From positions 10,896,539-10,960,538 of the forward strand of contig CM055106.1 in assembly GCA_029204225.1 (NCBI GenBank): DNA of 64,000 bases, in the 5' to 3' direction. The notes beneath the pieces are model-generated. The model was not told the origin of the DNA. It ran no database searches and saw nothing but the letters and a program-made list of their open reading frames with translations. The stretch is from Diphasiastrum complanatum. Taxonomy: Eukaryota > Streptophyta > Lycopodiopsida > Lycopodiales > Lycopodiaceae. The position numbers and the translations under genes were made by a program. Positions 34,901-47,150 of this stretch are shown piece after piece; within the stretch, counting starts at the first letter, position 1, and every line of letters begins with the position of its first letter.

Positions 34901-37900
34901 GGGGGGGAGCATTTTTCTCTTGCAATCGGCTCTCATCGAATGTAGTTGAGATAAACGAAGGTGAAATAATTGAAGGTGGAGGAATAGCTTTAGTCGAACT
35001 TATAAGAACATCTGCCCATGGATAGCTGTAGGATGTTGTTCCACCTGACTTTTGAGTTGCTAGAGCTTGGCTAAAGTAGGTTATTCTGGAGGACACCTCA
35101 CATTTAATAGTTGCAATTTCGTGTCTGAGTTCTTCAATTGATGGATCCGTTAGCTGAAGGTCCCATTGCAAAGAAAGGATCATTTCTTGATGGGAGCCCA
35201 TCTCTTTCCAACAGTTGGCAAGAAGTTGGAATAGCCTTACAGTATCTTCATGGAGCATAGAGATCACCTGACAGACTGGAGGCATCAATTCATGCGGCAC
35301 AGCGATATTGATCTCATTGTTAGACAAAATAGAATCAAAAAGAGAGATAGGAATGTCGAGAGGCATATCAATCACAGGAGAGATGGAGGCAATGGAGGGG
35401 GATGGGGACGTGGGCATTATTGCATAAGTAGTCAGCCCTGCAGTAGGCAACACACCTGATTTTCTCCCACACCGCGCCATTGCTTGAAGGGGGAAGGGGG
35501 ACTTTATTAACGCCTTTTTATGCCAAAAGGCATATAAGACCAAGTAAGTGCATCTCATGTGTGATAAATACTGAAAGGAGCATATAAATGTCTCCATAAC
35601 CAAACAATAACTACTACTAGATATTAACCTATCAAGGCTAAAACAAAAAATCTCCTTTGCCCTCAAGACATGAAAGTAAATGGTACAATGGGGAGTCATA
35701 TCACTAAAGCTGTACAATAACCGTCTGAACTATATGATAGATCATGTCATGTCACCACAGGACCATGATGACCCTGGTGATGAATCTGTTGAGAAGAGAG
35801 CAAAGCTATGTGTGGATAATGTGAAACCGAAAGACTCATTACTCTCTGGATGTATGTGATCAACTTGAAAATAGCCTCAACCCAAAGTGGAGAGACGGCA
35901 AACTCAGCAAGTCTATGTTTGAGGGTACCTTTCGAATCGCCTTTTCGAACCGTGTTTGCATCGAGTTTGAATCGGGAAAGAATCGACTTCTCCAGGTTCA
36001 AACCGGCGAATCGGTTTTAGGGTTTTTTTTTAAAAACATTAATGTCACAACATACATATTACATATTACATATGTCATATTCCAATGTACCATGTGCATG
36101 GTTATTTAGTGGTAAATTAGCAAATGTTCAATGATTCGAATTTCACGAAAATGACAACACACACGCGCGCGCACGCATTGTCAAAAACACACACACACAC
36201 ACACATTTGTCAACAGTCACACACACTGAACAGCCACACGTGACACACGCAATTCCACCCCTCTCACACAACTCCACCCGTCTCTCTCTCTCTCGGATTT
36301 CTCTCCAGACTCGCGGATCTATATTCTCTCCAGTGTCTCGGATCTCTCTCTCTCTCTCAGGCGCGGAAATCTGGGAAGTTTCAGGGCCCAGGGGGAGGTA
36401 ACGAGCAGGCTGCAGGAGGTCGCGAGGAGCAGTTGCGAGGAGCAGGAGCAGGAGGTCACGAGGAGCAGGAGTCGCGAGGAGCAGGAGGTCGCGAGGAGGC
36501 GACGAGTTTTTTATTTTTTTTTTAAACGGTTCGAACCGGACCTTTTCGAAAAGGTCTTTCAAATCGTGGTTCTTTCAATGAATCGCAATTTGACACAACT
36601 ATGCAGCAAGTATAATCTGCTGAGGAACAGATGGCTTGGCCCGAATCATACGTGCAAGCATACTGATCTGTAGACGAAAAATGCTAGTCCACTCTGACTC
36701 AGGCGGGAATCCCAGTGCATCAAGCCTCCGCTGCATACATAGTTGTGGGTGTAACAATCGTGTCAAATAGGTTACACTTACTCGGGGCATCCCAAATGTG
36801 CTTCCTGAAACAGAAACACTCGAGACTAACTGGGTTTTCCTAGTATGCACAGTCAAACCAAATAAGTTTCCAAAGACCTATAATGTGTCTAAATGTCGCT
36901 GCAAACCCTCACCAAAAGAAGAAAGCAATGCCACATCGTCAGCATAAAGTAAAATGGAAATGAGTATAACATATATCACCAAGCCTGCAGCCAATATCAC
37001 CATCCTGGTTGATGGCCCTCTCAAGCTCATCAATGTACAAACCAAAGAGTGTGGGGGAGAGGGAACAAATCATGCTTCACCCCAATAGTGCTCTGAACTC
37101 TCTCAAAGAGACCCTCCTCTGATTTGAAGCATCCCCAAACCGGCTCATATAGTGCCATGACAGCCAATATGGTATCAATGGAAAAATCAAGATCCCTCAC
37201 CCTCTGGATGAGCATATCACGTGGGACAGAGTCAAACGCTTTCCAGAAATCCACAAAACAACAATAGACTCTCTCATGTCTAAATCCGGCCTCCTCAATG
37301 ATAGCACGAAGTGAGAACACATGATCAATGGTGGAATGATGTGTCCTAAAGCCGGCCTGCCCCGAGAGTGGATTGGACTATCATAAGAAAAAATTTGGAG
37401 TATGAAGGAGAGAGCATCTTGGTAAAGATGTGCATGTGTGTTATTAAATGTGTACTTAGGGGCACGTTCCATAGGAGAAGGATTAGATGGAGAGAGATTT
37501 GATAGAAAGCCCAGATGGGGGGCCCGTACTATCAGTGAAAGCCGAAGACTCTGACAGAAAATAGCAAACTGCCAGATACAAATCCCTATCAAGCCCAATA
37601 CTCCGGCCAAGAAATCCAAGCCACAGATAGCGCACATACTCATCCTGTCGAACCAGATCAATGATAGGCTGTGATGAGTCCCTGGGGCCTGTATAAGCAT
37701 GCAACTCCACCGGAAACTTTGCCCGCTACAGATCTAGTCTCAGATCGAAAAACCGAAAATCATCTGAATCCATGAAACTCCGGAGTCCTCGAAACTGACT
37801 CTCACGAGTCTCAGTAAAAAGAAGGATATCCGCCTGTGCTATGGAGTCTGCTAAATCTCCTGCAGCTGCTGAAGAATGGATGTCATTACAGTTCCATGGA

Positions 37901-40900
37901 CCAATACGTGGATAAGGGGGATGTGGATGGGGTCTCGGGCTGCTCCTACGCCCAAGAACCCCAACTTCCTAGGCACTAGAGGCAAATGGACCACGATCCA
38001 AATATTGAACTTGACCATCCTAATAAATAGCAAAACTTAACTCTTGAAAAGTAGAAATGAGGGAAGAAGCCCTTAATGTTTCAACGAACCATGCTTTGTT
38101 GGCGAATGAATCACTTGGGTTTAATTCAAACAAGAAAGAATCGGACCCAAGAAAAGAACAATTCTTTGATTGTGCTAATTATCAACGGTTTTTTGGTTTT
38201 GTTTTTCAATGTTTTGATATCACTTCAAATAAAACATGAAAGCCATTGAGCACTCAACATTTGTAATTCAATACAATAGTCATGAGATAGGATCCAATTC
38301 TACAATCAATCTATTGGCTTGGAATACCTATAGGAGAGGTTTGCACGGTGATCTAGTGAAAGATTATATACAAAACAAATAAAATTTTCAAAAGGGGAAA
38401 AAAACGATGTTGACGACAAGGTCAACATTATTTTGAAAAAGAATCAAAGAAATAATAATTTTTGCTCTAACTTTTTTGCCTAATTTGGATCAAGCCAATT
38501 CAAACTGTTGTCAGTTTAAAAGGATGCAAGGTTCAAACCGTAATTCAAGGAAACGTTGCTCGCACCATGAAAGCGTTGATCAAATTCCCAATTCGTAAAT
38601 TTCTAATCCTTGAGAAGTCTCAGGTATGTGATGATTGAAGCTATAGACCCAACCTAACATTTGTAATTAGACGTCTAAGTACATAATTAAATTTCAAGAA
38701 TAAAAGTGCTTGGGTACATAGATATCATAATTAGCTACACAATTTGCTTCAATGGAAATATTGTATATGCAAACCTAGATTAAGAGTAGATGCAGATACA
38801 AGATCCACATCTAGTCACATATCCATAATGGGAAATGGTCTAATGAGGAGTTAAAGCTAGAAGTAGGACTATGTTGCACTCTCTTTGACTATAGTAGCAA
38901 AATATATAGCACTTAAGCATGAAAACAAGGAACACCTTGTTAAAAAGGTTACTTGGAGAACTGGTACTCTAGGCATGATGACAATAAGCGAAGATAACCT
39001 AAGGAACCATTGCACTATTCAAGAATCCGATGTTCCATAAGAGGAGAGAACACGTAGAAATTAATCAACACTTGACAAGAGAAACAATAAAAAAAAAAAT
39101 GGCCAATTTGAAGCATTGAATGCTATCCATTAGTATGACAACGGCATTGGGGTGAGAAATCTGCAAGACGTTCAAAAAAGGAGTAGGGTTTGCAATAACA
39201 GCTTACTAAAGGTTTGATTGATGTTGCTTGGAATTAATTTCATATCAACATGTTACTAAGCTGCTTGCCATTATTCACAAAAAGTAGAGGGAACTCGACA
39301 CTGACTAAGTCGAAAGGTTTCAGCTCAATGCTCTGACTCAGTTAAGAAAAGTCAAAGAAACACTTTAAGTAGCTCACGGATAAAACCTGTTAGCAACTGT
39401 TCTATACGCGCATCTGTTTTACCTCCTCTATGCTGGTGCTGTGGTCAGAAGACAGCTGAAAGGCACATAATGTTGGTGAATTTGCTGGTGGTGCCATAGC
39501 AGCTACATCATATGATGTTTCCAAACCTTCTAAATCTAGAGGAGTCTCTTCTATTATGCGCTCCAGCTCAATTCTCAGCATAGAATCTCTAGCTCCAATA
39601 CGTTCATGATCTTCCTGCTTGTTGCCATTTAGCTGACCACATAGCTGCCCCCTGGAATGCATTCCCATCTTCCGATTGTGCGCTAATACAGCGCGACTAT
39701 CTCCAACATTCATAATGTACACATTCTCATCTTTCATAAGCATGACAAGCACACAAGAACCTATGAGAGCTAGCTCGGGATTCTCATCTGCCATTTCTAA
39801 GTAGGATAATTCTGTGACCTCCAAAGCACGAGCAAGTGCACTCAACACAGCAGAATGATCTACCAAACTTCTTCTAGAAGACTTTTGCTGCTCATCATCC
39901 TGTCTAACGTTTTCCTCCATTCTCTTGTCTGCCTGTATATTTTCTTGATCTTGTTCATGCCTCCAACGCAGTAGCTTTCTGTGATTTTCCTTTTTATGCC
40001 TGCAGCAGGCACGCTTCAATTTCCCACCTAGCAGTGATCTGCCATTGGAATGGTTACAGGTTTGCTCACGCTGTTGGACTTCTTCTTTTGATTCCAGAAG
40101 ATCCATTTGACACTGACCAATTTGTGTAGTCGTGTCTCTCTCTTCGTCCAAACAAAACCCATCTTCAGAAAGTTTTCCATCTAGTTCCACTACCCGGCCT
40201 TTATCAGACACATCACAGCTTAAACCACACATTCCACTAATCACATCTACCTTGCTTTTGAGGCCAGAAGTTGCACTGGTTTGGCAGACTGGTACAGAAA
40301 GATCAAAATCAACACACAAATGAGCACAATGCTTAGCAGTGATTCCACATTCTTCTATCTCTGAATCAACTTGATTTTCTCTGACATGATTGTCGTTGAA
40401 TATCCTGCTCAATGTCTTGGTTGAACCCTCAAACTCTTCTCTGCCACTAGTGCTAGGGTGGGAGCCATTGGCTTCAAGTCTCCCTTGCCTTGCAAATGTT
40501 TCTGCCACTTTCTTACTCTGGCATACTCTTTCTGACGTTTCTGATTTATCCCAGGGATCTAAAATTTCTTGCAGTCCATCTGGTTGTGCATCAGGTTGGC
40601 AGGAAGATTGCTTCAAGGCTTCGGAAATATCATCATCGTTATTATTCTTGCAGTCATGGGGATACCCAAATGCCTCCTTCCTATCCCATAGAAGACCTTT
40701 CAGTTCTTTGTAAATTGCTATATAAAGATTGCTCATAAGGAAGTCAGGTGCATCAGGCCCACTGAACCCATCATAGATGCCCACAAACAGCCACCCATGC
40801 TCCTCAGACAACACAACGTGGACCCGATCCTCACCTGCCTTGCCTTGTGCCCATTGTAGATTCTGCCCATCTCTTGCATCCATATCTGAGGACATATAAC

Positions 40901-41804
40901 CACTGTCTAAGGGCAAATCCTGCAGCGTCCTTTCTTTGTTTGCATCTCTCCCCTGGCCGCCATCCCCTAGCACCAAGCTCTTCACAGGCGCCACCAATGA
41001 TCGGTGCGTGCGGGCTACATTTGAAACGGTTTTCGAAATAGCTTTTTTCACAGGCTTGCTAACGTTTTTCATAAACCGAACCAAGGATTTTGTTCTCCTG
41101 ATGTACTCAGAATACGGAAAAGCATAATTGCTACGATCCGTGCCCTCCAAAGGGCCAGACAAATACCCTCTTTCCAGTGGGCCTGACATGAAACCCCTTT
41201 CTAAAGGCCCTGACATAAATCCTCTCTCCAGAGGGCCAGACATGAAACCCCTCTCTAGAGGACCAGAAGCAGGCACGGAAAGGGAGCCAGAAATGGGGCC
41301 AGAAGTAGAAATGAAGCCCTTTGGTATAGGCTGCAAAGGGAGAGAAGTGAAGGCAAAGGTGCTCTCAAAGGCAGACGGACGTTCGTAGGGTATATTGGAA
41401 AATGAGCTGAACTGTTCCTGAGCGAGAATAGAGCGAGGGGTAGAGTTGTTGGCGCTAACTGAGGCGCCCGAAATAGCCTTGAAGGATGTCTCGGATAGGC
41501 TTTTTGGCCTCTCCTGCACATGCTTTGGCTTTTGAAGATCTTCTGCTTGATCGTGTGTTAAGCCTGAGGATGATAAGGGGCCAGAATCCAAGGCATCTGG
41601 ATCCATTCCAATGCGATCTGAGTAGGAAAGGTCGGAAGAGTTCTGGTGAGTAGGAGAGCAAGAAGGGGAGCCCAATGCGGGCCTGACATAGCAGAATGAA
41701 TGCCCCAGACCTTCATCCAAGGGCTCGGAGAATAGCACCCCAACCGCATCGTGCTCATGTCTTGGCACAAAGCAGCCAACCACCCGAGAGACGCTGTTCC
41801 CCAT
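26544..41804 (-). CDS. PLL: POLTERGEIST/PLL-type protein phosphatase 2C (958 codons, four coding exons)
   Basis: Exons 41804-39423, 34242-34129, 32957-32693 and 26659-26544 join without a stop. Metal-dependent Ser/Thr phosphatase; in Arabidopsis POL and PLL1 act at the plasma membrane below CLAVATA receptors in stem-cell control, and other PLL genes in leaf growth. The start MGNSVS fits N-myristoylation. A disordered N-terminus contains ISGASVSAN and five SGPLERGFM-like repeats (residues 180-220). Catalytic motifs: [10 protein letters not shown] (321-330), [13 protein letters not shown] with metal-binding Asp345, GDSRAVLA (701-708), [33 protein letters not shown] with Asp877, and YHDDVSV (938-944). 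The insert between the second and third motifs (about 360-650) is usual for this family. All metal-binding residues are present, so the gene looks functional. Which PLL paralogue it is cannot be told. Confidence 0.95.
29045..29262. mobile_element. TTCGAACC-rich non-autonomous element, probably hAT-like
   Basis: About 220 bp with at least six copies of GGTTCGAACC or one-base variants, packed near both ends around T-rich middle sequence (with a GTTTTTTTTTT run). The same motif family marks both ends of the element at 35913-36603, which has an 8-bp duplication. I could not find a duplication here. Confidence 0.5.
29263..30250 (-). pseudogene. Copia I gag, zinc knuckle and integrase tail remnant
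   Basis: Near 30230 the minus strand reads [10 protein letters not shown], a gag block. At 29600-29545 it reads [14 protein letters not shown], a complete CCHC knuckle. At 29430-29410 it reads SWYLDLY where the protease begins. From about 29395 it jumps to [17 protein letters not shown] and TTSRDVIFL, the end of Copia integrase. Several stops and frameshifts lie in the gag. Confidence 0.8.
30298..30309 (-). other. Primer binding site of Copia I
   Basis: Exact TGGTATCAGAGC on the minus strand. Confidence 0.9.
30310..31108 (-). repeat. 5' LTR of Copia I (799 bp)
   Basis: Starts TGTTGGAAAT beside the primer site and ends ATCTAACA, giving TG/CA ends. A cluster of TCGATA and TCGAAT motifs (30910-31040) resembles the TCGCGA cluster of the Copia F LTR. 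The sequence beyond 31108 is another Copia element's protease, which supports this as the insertion edge. Confidence 0.75.
31109..31800 (-). pseudogene. Copia element J gag-protease remnant, target of Copia I
   Basis: Gag blocks around 31780-31560 ([29 protein letters not shown]) lead to a damaged knuckle, [12 protein letters not shown], which lacks the first Cys pair (31390-31350). The protease start reads [14 protein letters not shown] (31180-31145), with Ser of the active-site triplet replaced by Tyr. It breaks off exactly where the Copia I LTR begins. Confidence 0.78.
32693..32957 (-). CDS. PLL: PP2C exon 3 (88 codons plus 1 base)
   Basis: Follows TTGCAG, encodes [17 protein letters not shown] through LLFRAAKKA and ends before GTATGT. 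It contains the metal-binding Asp of LSSDG. Confidence 0.93.
32958..34128 (-). other. PP2C intron 2 (1171 bp)
   Basis: Between CAG/GTGCTC and TTGCAG. It holds a 23-base A run near 33229-33251 and no recognised element. Confidence 0.9.
34129..34242 (-). CDS. PLL: PP2C exon 2 (38 codons)
   Basis: Begins after TTTTCTGAAG and ends CAG before GTGCTC. It encodes [12 protein letters not shown] to FGAGFLKQ, the family's conserved small exon. The donor is weak. Confidence 0.92.
34825..34907 (+). repeat. (TG)n followed by a run of 24 G
   Basis: About 59 bases of TG (with a few CG) run straight into 24 consecutive G residues (34884-34907). Confidence 0.97.
34915..35480 (-). CDS. Uncharacterised open frame in PP2C intron 1
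   Basis: From ATG 35480 ([15 protein letters not shown]) an open stretch of about 188 codons reaches the G tract. It has a Ser/Pro-rich start ([17 protein letters not shown]) and a helical-looking middle ([34 protein letters not shown]), a possible coiled coil. No zinc knuckle or polymerase motif. It sits just past the 3' end of the LINE and may be a retroelement gag-like remnant. Function unknown. Confidence 0.35.
35913..36603. mobile_element. hAT-like non-autonomous DNA transposon (691 bp) with 8-bp target-site duplication
   Basis: The 8-mer CAGCAAGT occurs at 35905-35912 and 36604-36611, directly bordering the element. Removing the element and one copy lets the LINE frame continue exactly, so the insertion is proven from sequence. 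Both ends carry AATCG, TTCGAAC and TTCGAACCGG motifs, of the kind transposases bind near hAT termini. The terminal inverted repeats are weak (CTATGTTTG against CATAGTTGTG). The interior holds AC/CG repeats, CT tracts and a GAGGAGCAGGAGGTCGCGAG minisatellite (36410-36510). No transposase. Confidence 0.82.
36410..36510 (+). repeat. GA/GC minisatellite in the hAT-like element
   Basis: Irregular repeats of GAGGAGCAGGAGGTCGCGAG and shortened forms. Confidence 0.85.
39423..41804 (-). CDS. PLL: PP2C exon 1 (794 codons)
   Basis: Starts at ATG 41804, preferred over the in-frame ATG at 41894 because [12 protein letters not shown] is the family N-terminus and an intron acceptor (TTACAG, about 41880) lies between the two. 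Ends after a Glu codon before GTAAAA. Confidence 0.93.
41145..41267 (-). repeat. Five 27-bp coding repeats (SGPLERGFM) in PP2C exon 1
   Basis: Units at codons 180, 189, 198, 207 and 216 encode SGPLERGFM three times, SGPLERGYL, and a partial SGPLEG. Related SGPIERG-type repeats occur in POL/PLL proteins; copy number may vary between alleles. Confidence 0.95.
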
Positions 41805-42780
41805 CACATCTCTTCCTCGTCCTTTCTTAAGCAGCTCGGCATCAAGAAGACCGAAACAATTGCCGCTTGTTACTTTCTGTAATACGAACAGCACAAGAAA
41901 GAACTAAACCCCGCGTTTATGCTAACATCTAGTAGTGATATGTTTGCTTCATATGAGCAGCATGTTGCCATTCCAGGTATGGCCTTCACACCAAAGATCT
42001 AAACCAGCAACTAAGCATATTTTTTCGGCTTCAACATGCATCCGGTAGCATTCCAGATCTCAAGCTTCAGTTCATAATCTCCTTCGCTCTGAAGCTCCAT
42101 TAAACAACTGAGTAGCAGCAGAGGCGGTAAAATGCCTCTGAACACATATGCTCTTCATCAGGGTTATACACGGGCTACAGACTAACACCTCGCAATGCCT
42201 CTTCAGCCTTTAAGAGTTTCCAAATACAAGCCGAAAACAAAAGCCTCCGAGGATCGCAAGATCCAAAACGCTCAAAAGTCAGAAGCATAATGATGAAAGA
42301 CTCAAGAAAATGATTGATAATGAATAAGCAAGGAGCTATTGCGGCAGATCTATCTATCATCATCTACTATCTAGTAAAATAATCCCGAGCTTCCAGCTGC
42401 CCGGGGAGGCTGCACCTGGCCTGCCCTGTTGCTGCAGAGATCGGTCAAAGGATTGATGAATCACCTGCTTGCTGTCACTATACTGCTCTCCCTCGTCGTC
42501 ATCTCCAGGTCTCCTCCTCCCCTCGGCTGCGTCACCCCAACGCCATCCATCACTAAAACGCGATGCATTTTGATTTTTGCTGCAGCAGCAGTAGCATCAA
42601 CAGCAGCAATAGGTAGCAGCAGCAGCAGACGACGACTTAAGCATAGGAACAGGAACAGGAAGCAACCGAGTCAGGAAGAAGAAAGGAGAAGAAGTTAGAA
42701 GAACTTGGAAGAGGAGAAGACTTCGAAAAAAAGGAAAGCAAAAACCTTAATAATAATAAAATGAAGGTCAAAAGAGAACA
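41805..42780 (-). promoter_or_regulatory. 5' leader with probable untranslated intron, and promoter, of the PP2C gene
   Basis: A T-rich acceptor (TATTACAG, ending about 41880) precedes the start codon. A possible donor, AAGCAG before GTGATT, lies near 42463. The segment 42560-42720 is CTG/TTC-rich on the minus strand, as in many plant leaders. Beyond it the sequence becomes AT-rich (about 42745-42780), perhaps the core promoter. No clear TATA box. Confidence 0.5.
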
Positions 42781-44631
<1,851 letters not shown>

Positions 44632-44706
44632 ATGCAAAAGGATCATTAACAAGCAAAACTAGTAAAAACATATGGGGCAGGAAAAGGCAATAGTAAAAAT
44701 CAGGAT

Positions 44707-44845
44707 AAACAAAGCCAAAGATATGAGACAAGTTACACAATTTTAACACAAGTGTCTCAATTTCTAACTAGGTTTGACTATAAACAAAGCCAAAGATAGG
44801 AGACAAGTTACATGATTTTAACACAAACTCCTCAATTTCTAACAT
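44707..44845 (+). repeat. Direct duplication, period about 75 bp
   Basis: AAACAAAGCCAAAGATA followed by GAGACAAGTTACA and CTCAATTTCTAAC occurs at 44707 and again at 44782 with a few substitutions. Confidence 0.85.
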
Positions 44846-46380
44846 CGAAAGAGGTTGAATGGGTTGTTTAAATTGGTAGCAAATTTAACAATTAATCTAT
44901 TTCACCAACTTGATGTAAGAGACATAGGCAATATATGGTAAAATCAATACTCCTATTAAGTGCAACTAAGAGTATTATTGATATCCACTACATAGTTTAC
45001 AACATCATTTCACTGGAAAATCATTTGTTCCAGTTGGTGGCAAGCAATTGACCCAAGGCTATAACCTCTGTGAGCCCCTCCACGACTACTCAAATGTGAC
45101 TTTCTTTGCCCGTAGATCATGAATATTGGCATCCATAAATAAAATCTTATAAAAACATATCATCACCCATAAAAAGTCCATAGAGACCGTATAGAATAAA
45201 ACCAAACTCCATAAAAAAAAGTCAAAGGTGTGTCCCACATCTTTTGATATGGCCTAGTAGGACTATAGAGTTCTGTATAATAATGGAAATGAGGGGCTCA
45301 AGTCCTAGTCAGCGGTGGAGAAGAAACATATCAAGAAGCCTTGTCCAAATAAGAATAGGCTTGCTTGTAAATGTTGTTAACAAGAGCTCCAACTGATTGA
45401 TCAAATTTGTGTTGACAAAAGAAAGTGTGGCCCATAAAAAAATGTCAATCTTAGATTGAGATATGCCCCATTGTCCTGATGCTATTGGAAAAAATAACCC
45501 AGTAACCTCTTCATGAGGTTAAAATGACGTTCAATTAAGGATCTAAGATTACACCCATAATAGTCAAAAGGTTTGGCCCACAAAAAAGTTCACTCATAGA
45601 ATGGTATATGCCTTAGCATCTCTCACACTCACCAAGTTCAAGTGTCATTCATTTGTGCCTCGCCCTAACATGTCACCATCAATTAATGCCATTTTACTTG
45701 GTGGAAAAGTCAAAAGAAAATGCAGTCCTTGATTCATAAAGCTTGGGCAAGTCCTTTCATTCCATTTTATTAGGGAATTATATGGCGTACTTGCCTCTTC
45801 CATGCATTATGGTAAAAATCCTTCTAACATAAAGGACTTTGTGCTACTTTCCATCCTAACCCAATGTGATGCAAACAATGATAAGCAAAATTTACACTCT
45901 TTAAAACAAAAAGTTTTAGACCTTACTCCCTTGAGTCCTCAAACCTATAACTATACTTGAAAAAATGGTCTATTTGACTTTTTGCACATCGTTTTTCCTT
46001 ATTGACAATGTTGAGAGGTCTACCAACCCATTTTTAGCCCATGATCGTTGTAGGCTATCACGATGATCTCTCGAAGGTAACGTGTCTCTTCTAGTTTGAC
46101 TCTAAACATGGTTTCCTTTTCAACCTTAGAAATTGCGAGACTTATTTTTTACTTTCCATCGTGCACAACAAAGCTCCTCACAACATAAATGAGATCGCCT
46201 TGTTTCTCTTATGAACCTACCATTTTTATCTCATTGTACACAACCAAAAAATGTTATGGAAATAGGTAAGAATATCGACATAATGCCATTCACATGGACT
46301 AGTGTTGTGCTAAGTGGAGTCATTCTTGTGATAGAGGGGCCTCCTTCCCACATGGTGTGATTGTGAAATTGGAATGTCAT
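44846..46380. other. Gene-free stretch
   Basis: AT-rich DNA without a recognisable coding block or structural repeat. Confidence 0.5.
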
Positions 46381-46518
46381 TCTTAATAATGGAAATAAAT
46401 ACAAATCATTGTCCATAATCAATGAAGTTGCAATGTCATTTGCACATATTCTTAATAATGGAAATGAATAGAAATCATTGTCCATAATCAATGAAGAAGT
46501 AATACCATTTGCACATAT
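46381..46518 (+). repeat. Direct duplication, period 69 bp
   Basis: TCTTAATAATGGAAAT through TCATTTGCACATAT occurs at 46381 and 46450, with a partial third start near 46518. Confidence 0.85.
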
Positions 46519-46971
46519 TCTTATAAAGCTATATCAATGTTATGCTTATTAGTCAAAGAGAATATAAAAATAAAACTCGTGTAAAAGTGACTAAGTATAA
46601 AATCATCAACAATGTTACCCAACTAGAGAATGATAATGACATGATGGGACTTTATGGCCCATTAGACTTCCATCGATTATCCCAAATGAGATGTGGCATG
46701 AGGTTAAAATTACATGTACCTTTTAAAGACTAATATTTATCTCTTTGGTTAAAAATTTCAACACCAATGACACCATGGAAAATTTGTAGTCCATTGCAAA
46801 TGGTGCACAAGTTTATTAAATGCATTTGAATGTGGTCCATGCACAAGCTCGAAATTTGTTTTAGGTATAATGTTTTTTTTCGCAAGATTATGTGCTTAAA
46901 TTGGTCAAGAAACTTTGAGAGGAAGTCAAACTTTTCGTAAAAGTGTCTAGTCTTACAATCTATGAAAGGTT

Positions 46972-47150
46972 ATGTCAAGTTTTAGTTCTTAAATATCATA
47001 AAAATAAATAATATTTTCACTTCACTTATCACATGAGTGATGTTTGTCTATTTATCGCATGAGTCATGAAAGGTTATGTCAAGTTTTAGTTCTTAAAAAT
47101 CATAAAAATAAGTATCATTTTCACTTCATCTATCACATGAGTGATGTTGA
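46972..47150 (+). repeat. Direct duplication, period 94 bp
   Basis: ATGAAAGGTTATGTCAAG through TATCACATGAGTGATGTT occurs at 46972 and 47066. Confidence 0.85.

Larger units (their letters stand above)
35740..38033 (-). mobile_element. LINE (non-LTR retrotransposon) remnant, split by a hAT-like insertion
   Basis: Minus-strand blocks in order: endonuclease-type text ([19 protein letters not shown], about 37830-37770; [17 protein letters not shown], about 37650), reverse transcriptase ([19 protein letters not shown], about 37265-37205; IGVKHDL, about 37080; [16 protein letters not shown], 36946-36899) and a C-terminal block ([19 protein letters not shown]). This resumes at 35904 ([20 protein letters not shown]) beyond the insertion. 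No LTR or integrase is present. Frameshifts and missing segments show it is dead. It has the PP2C gene's orientation. Confidence 0.85.
34243..39422 (-). other. PP2C intron 1 (about 5.2 kb)
   Basis: Bounded by GTAAAA and CTGAAG. It contains a (TG)n/G24 tract, an uncharacterised frame, and a LINE interrupted by a hAT-like element. The part 38040-39422 has no recognised sequence. Confidence 0.9.

Noticed and set aside
36207-36562. ORFs within the hAT-like element
   Set aside because: Low-complexity translations of CT and GAGGAGCAG repeats; no transposase motifs.
40132-41388. Plus-strand ORFs within PP2C exon 1
   Set aside because: Antisense shadows of a strongly supported coding exon.
41805-41894. 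Upstream in-frame ATG extending the PP2C protein by 30 residues
   Set aside because: A likely intron acceptor lies at about 41880 and the family starts with a myristoylation-type MG; the extension is probably intron and leader.
42429-42698. 89-codon plus-strand ORF with Ser/Arg run
   Set aside because: Arises from CAG/CTG-rich text in the phosphatase leader, antisense to it.
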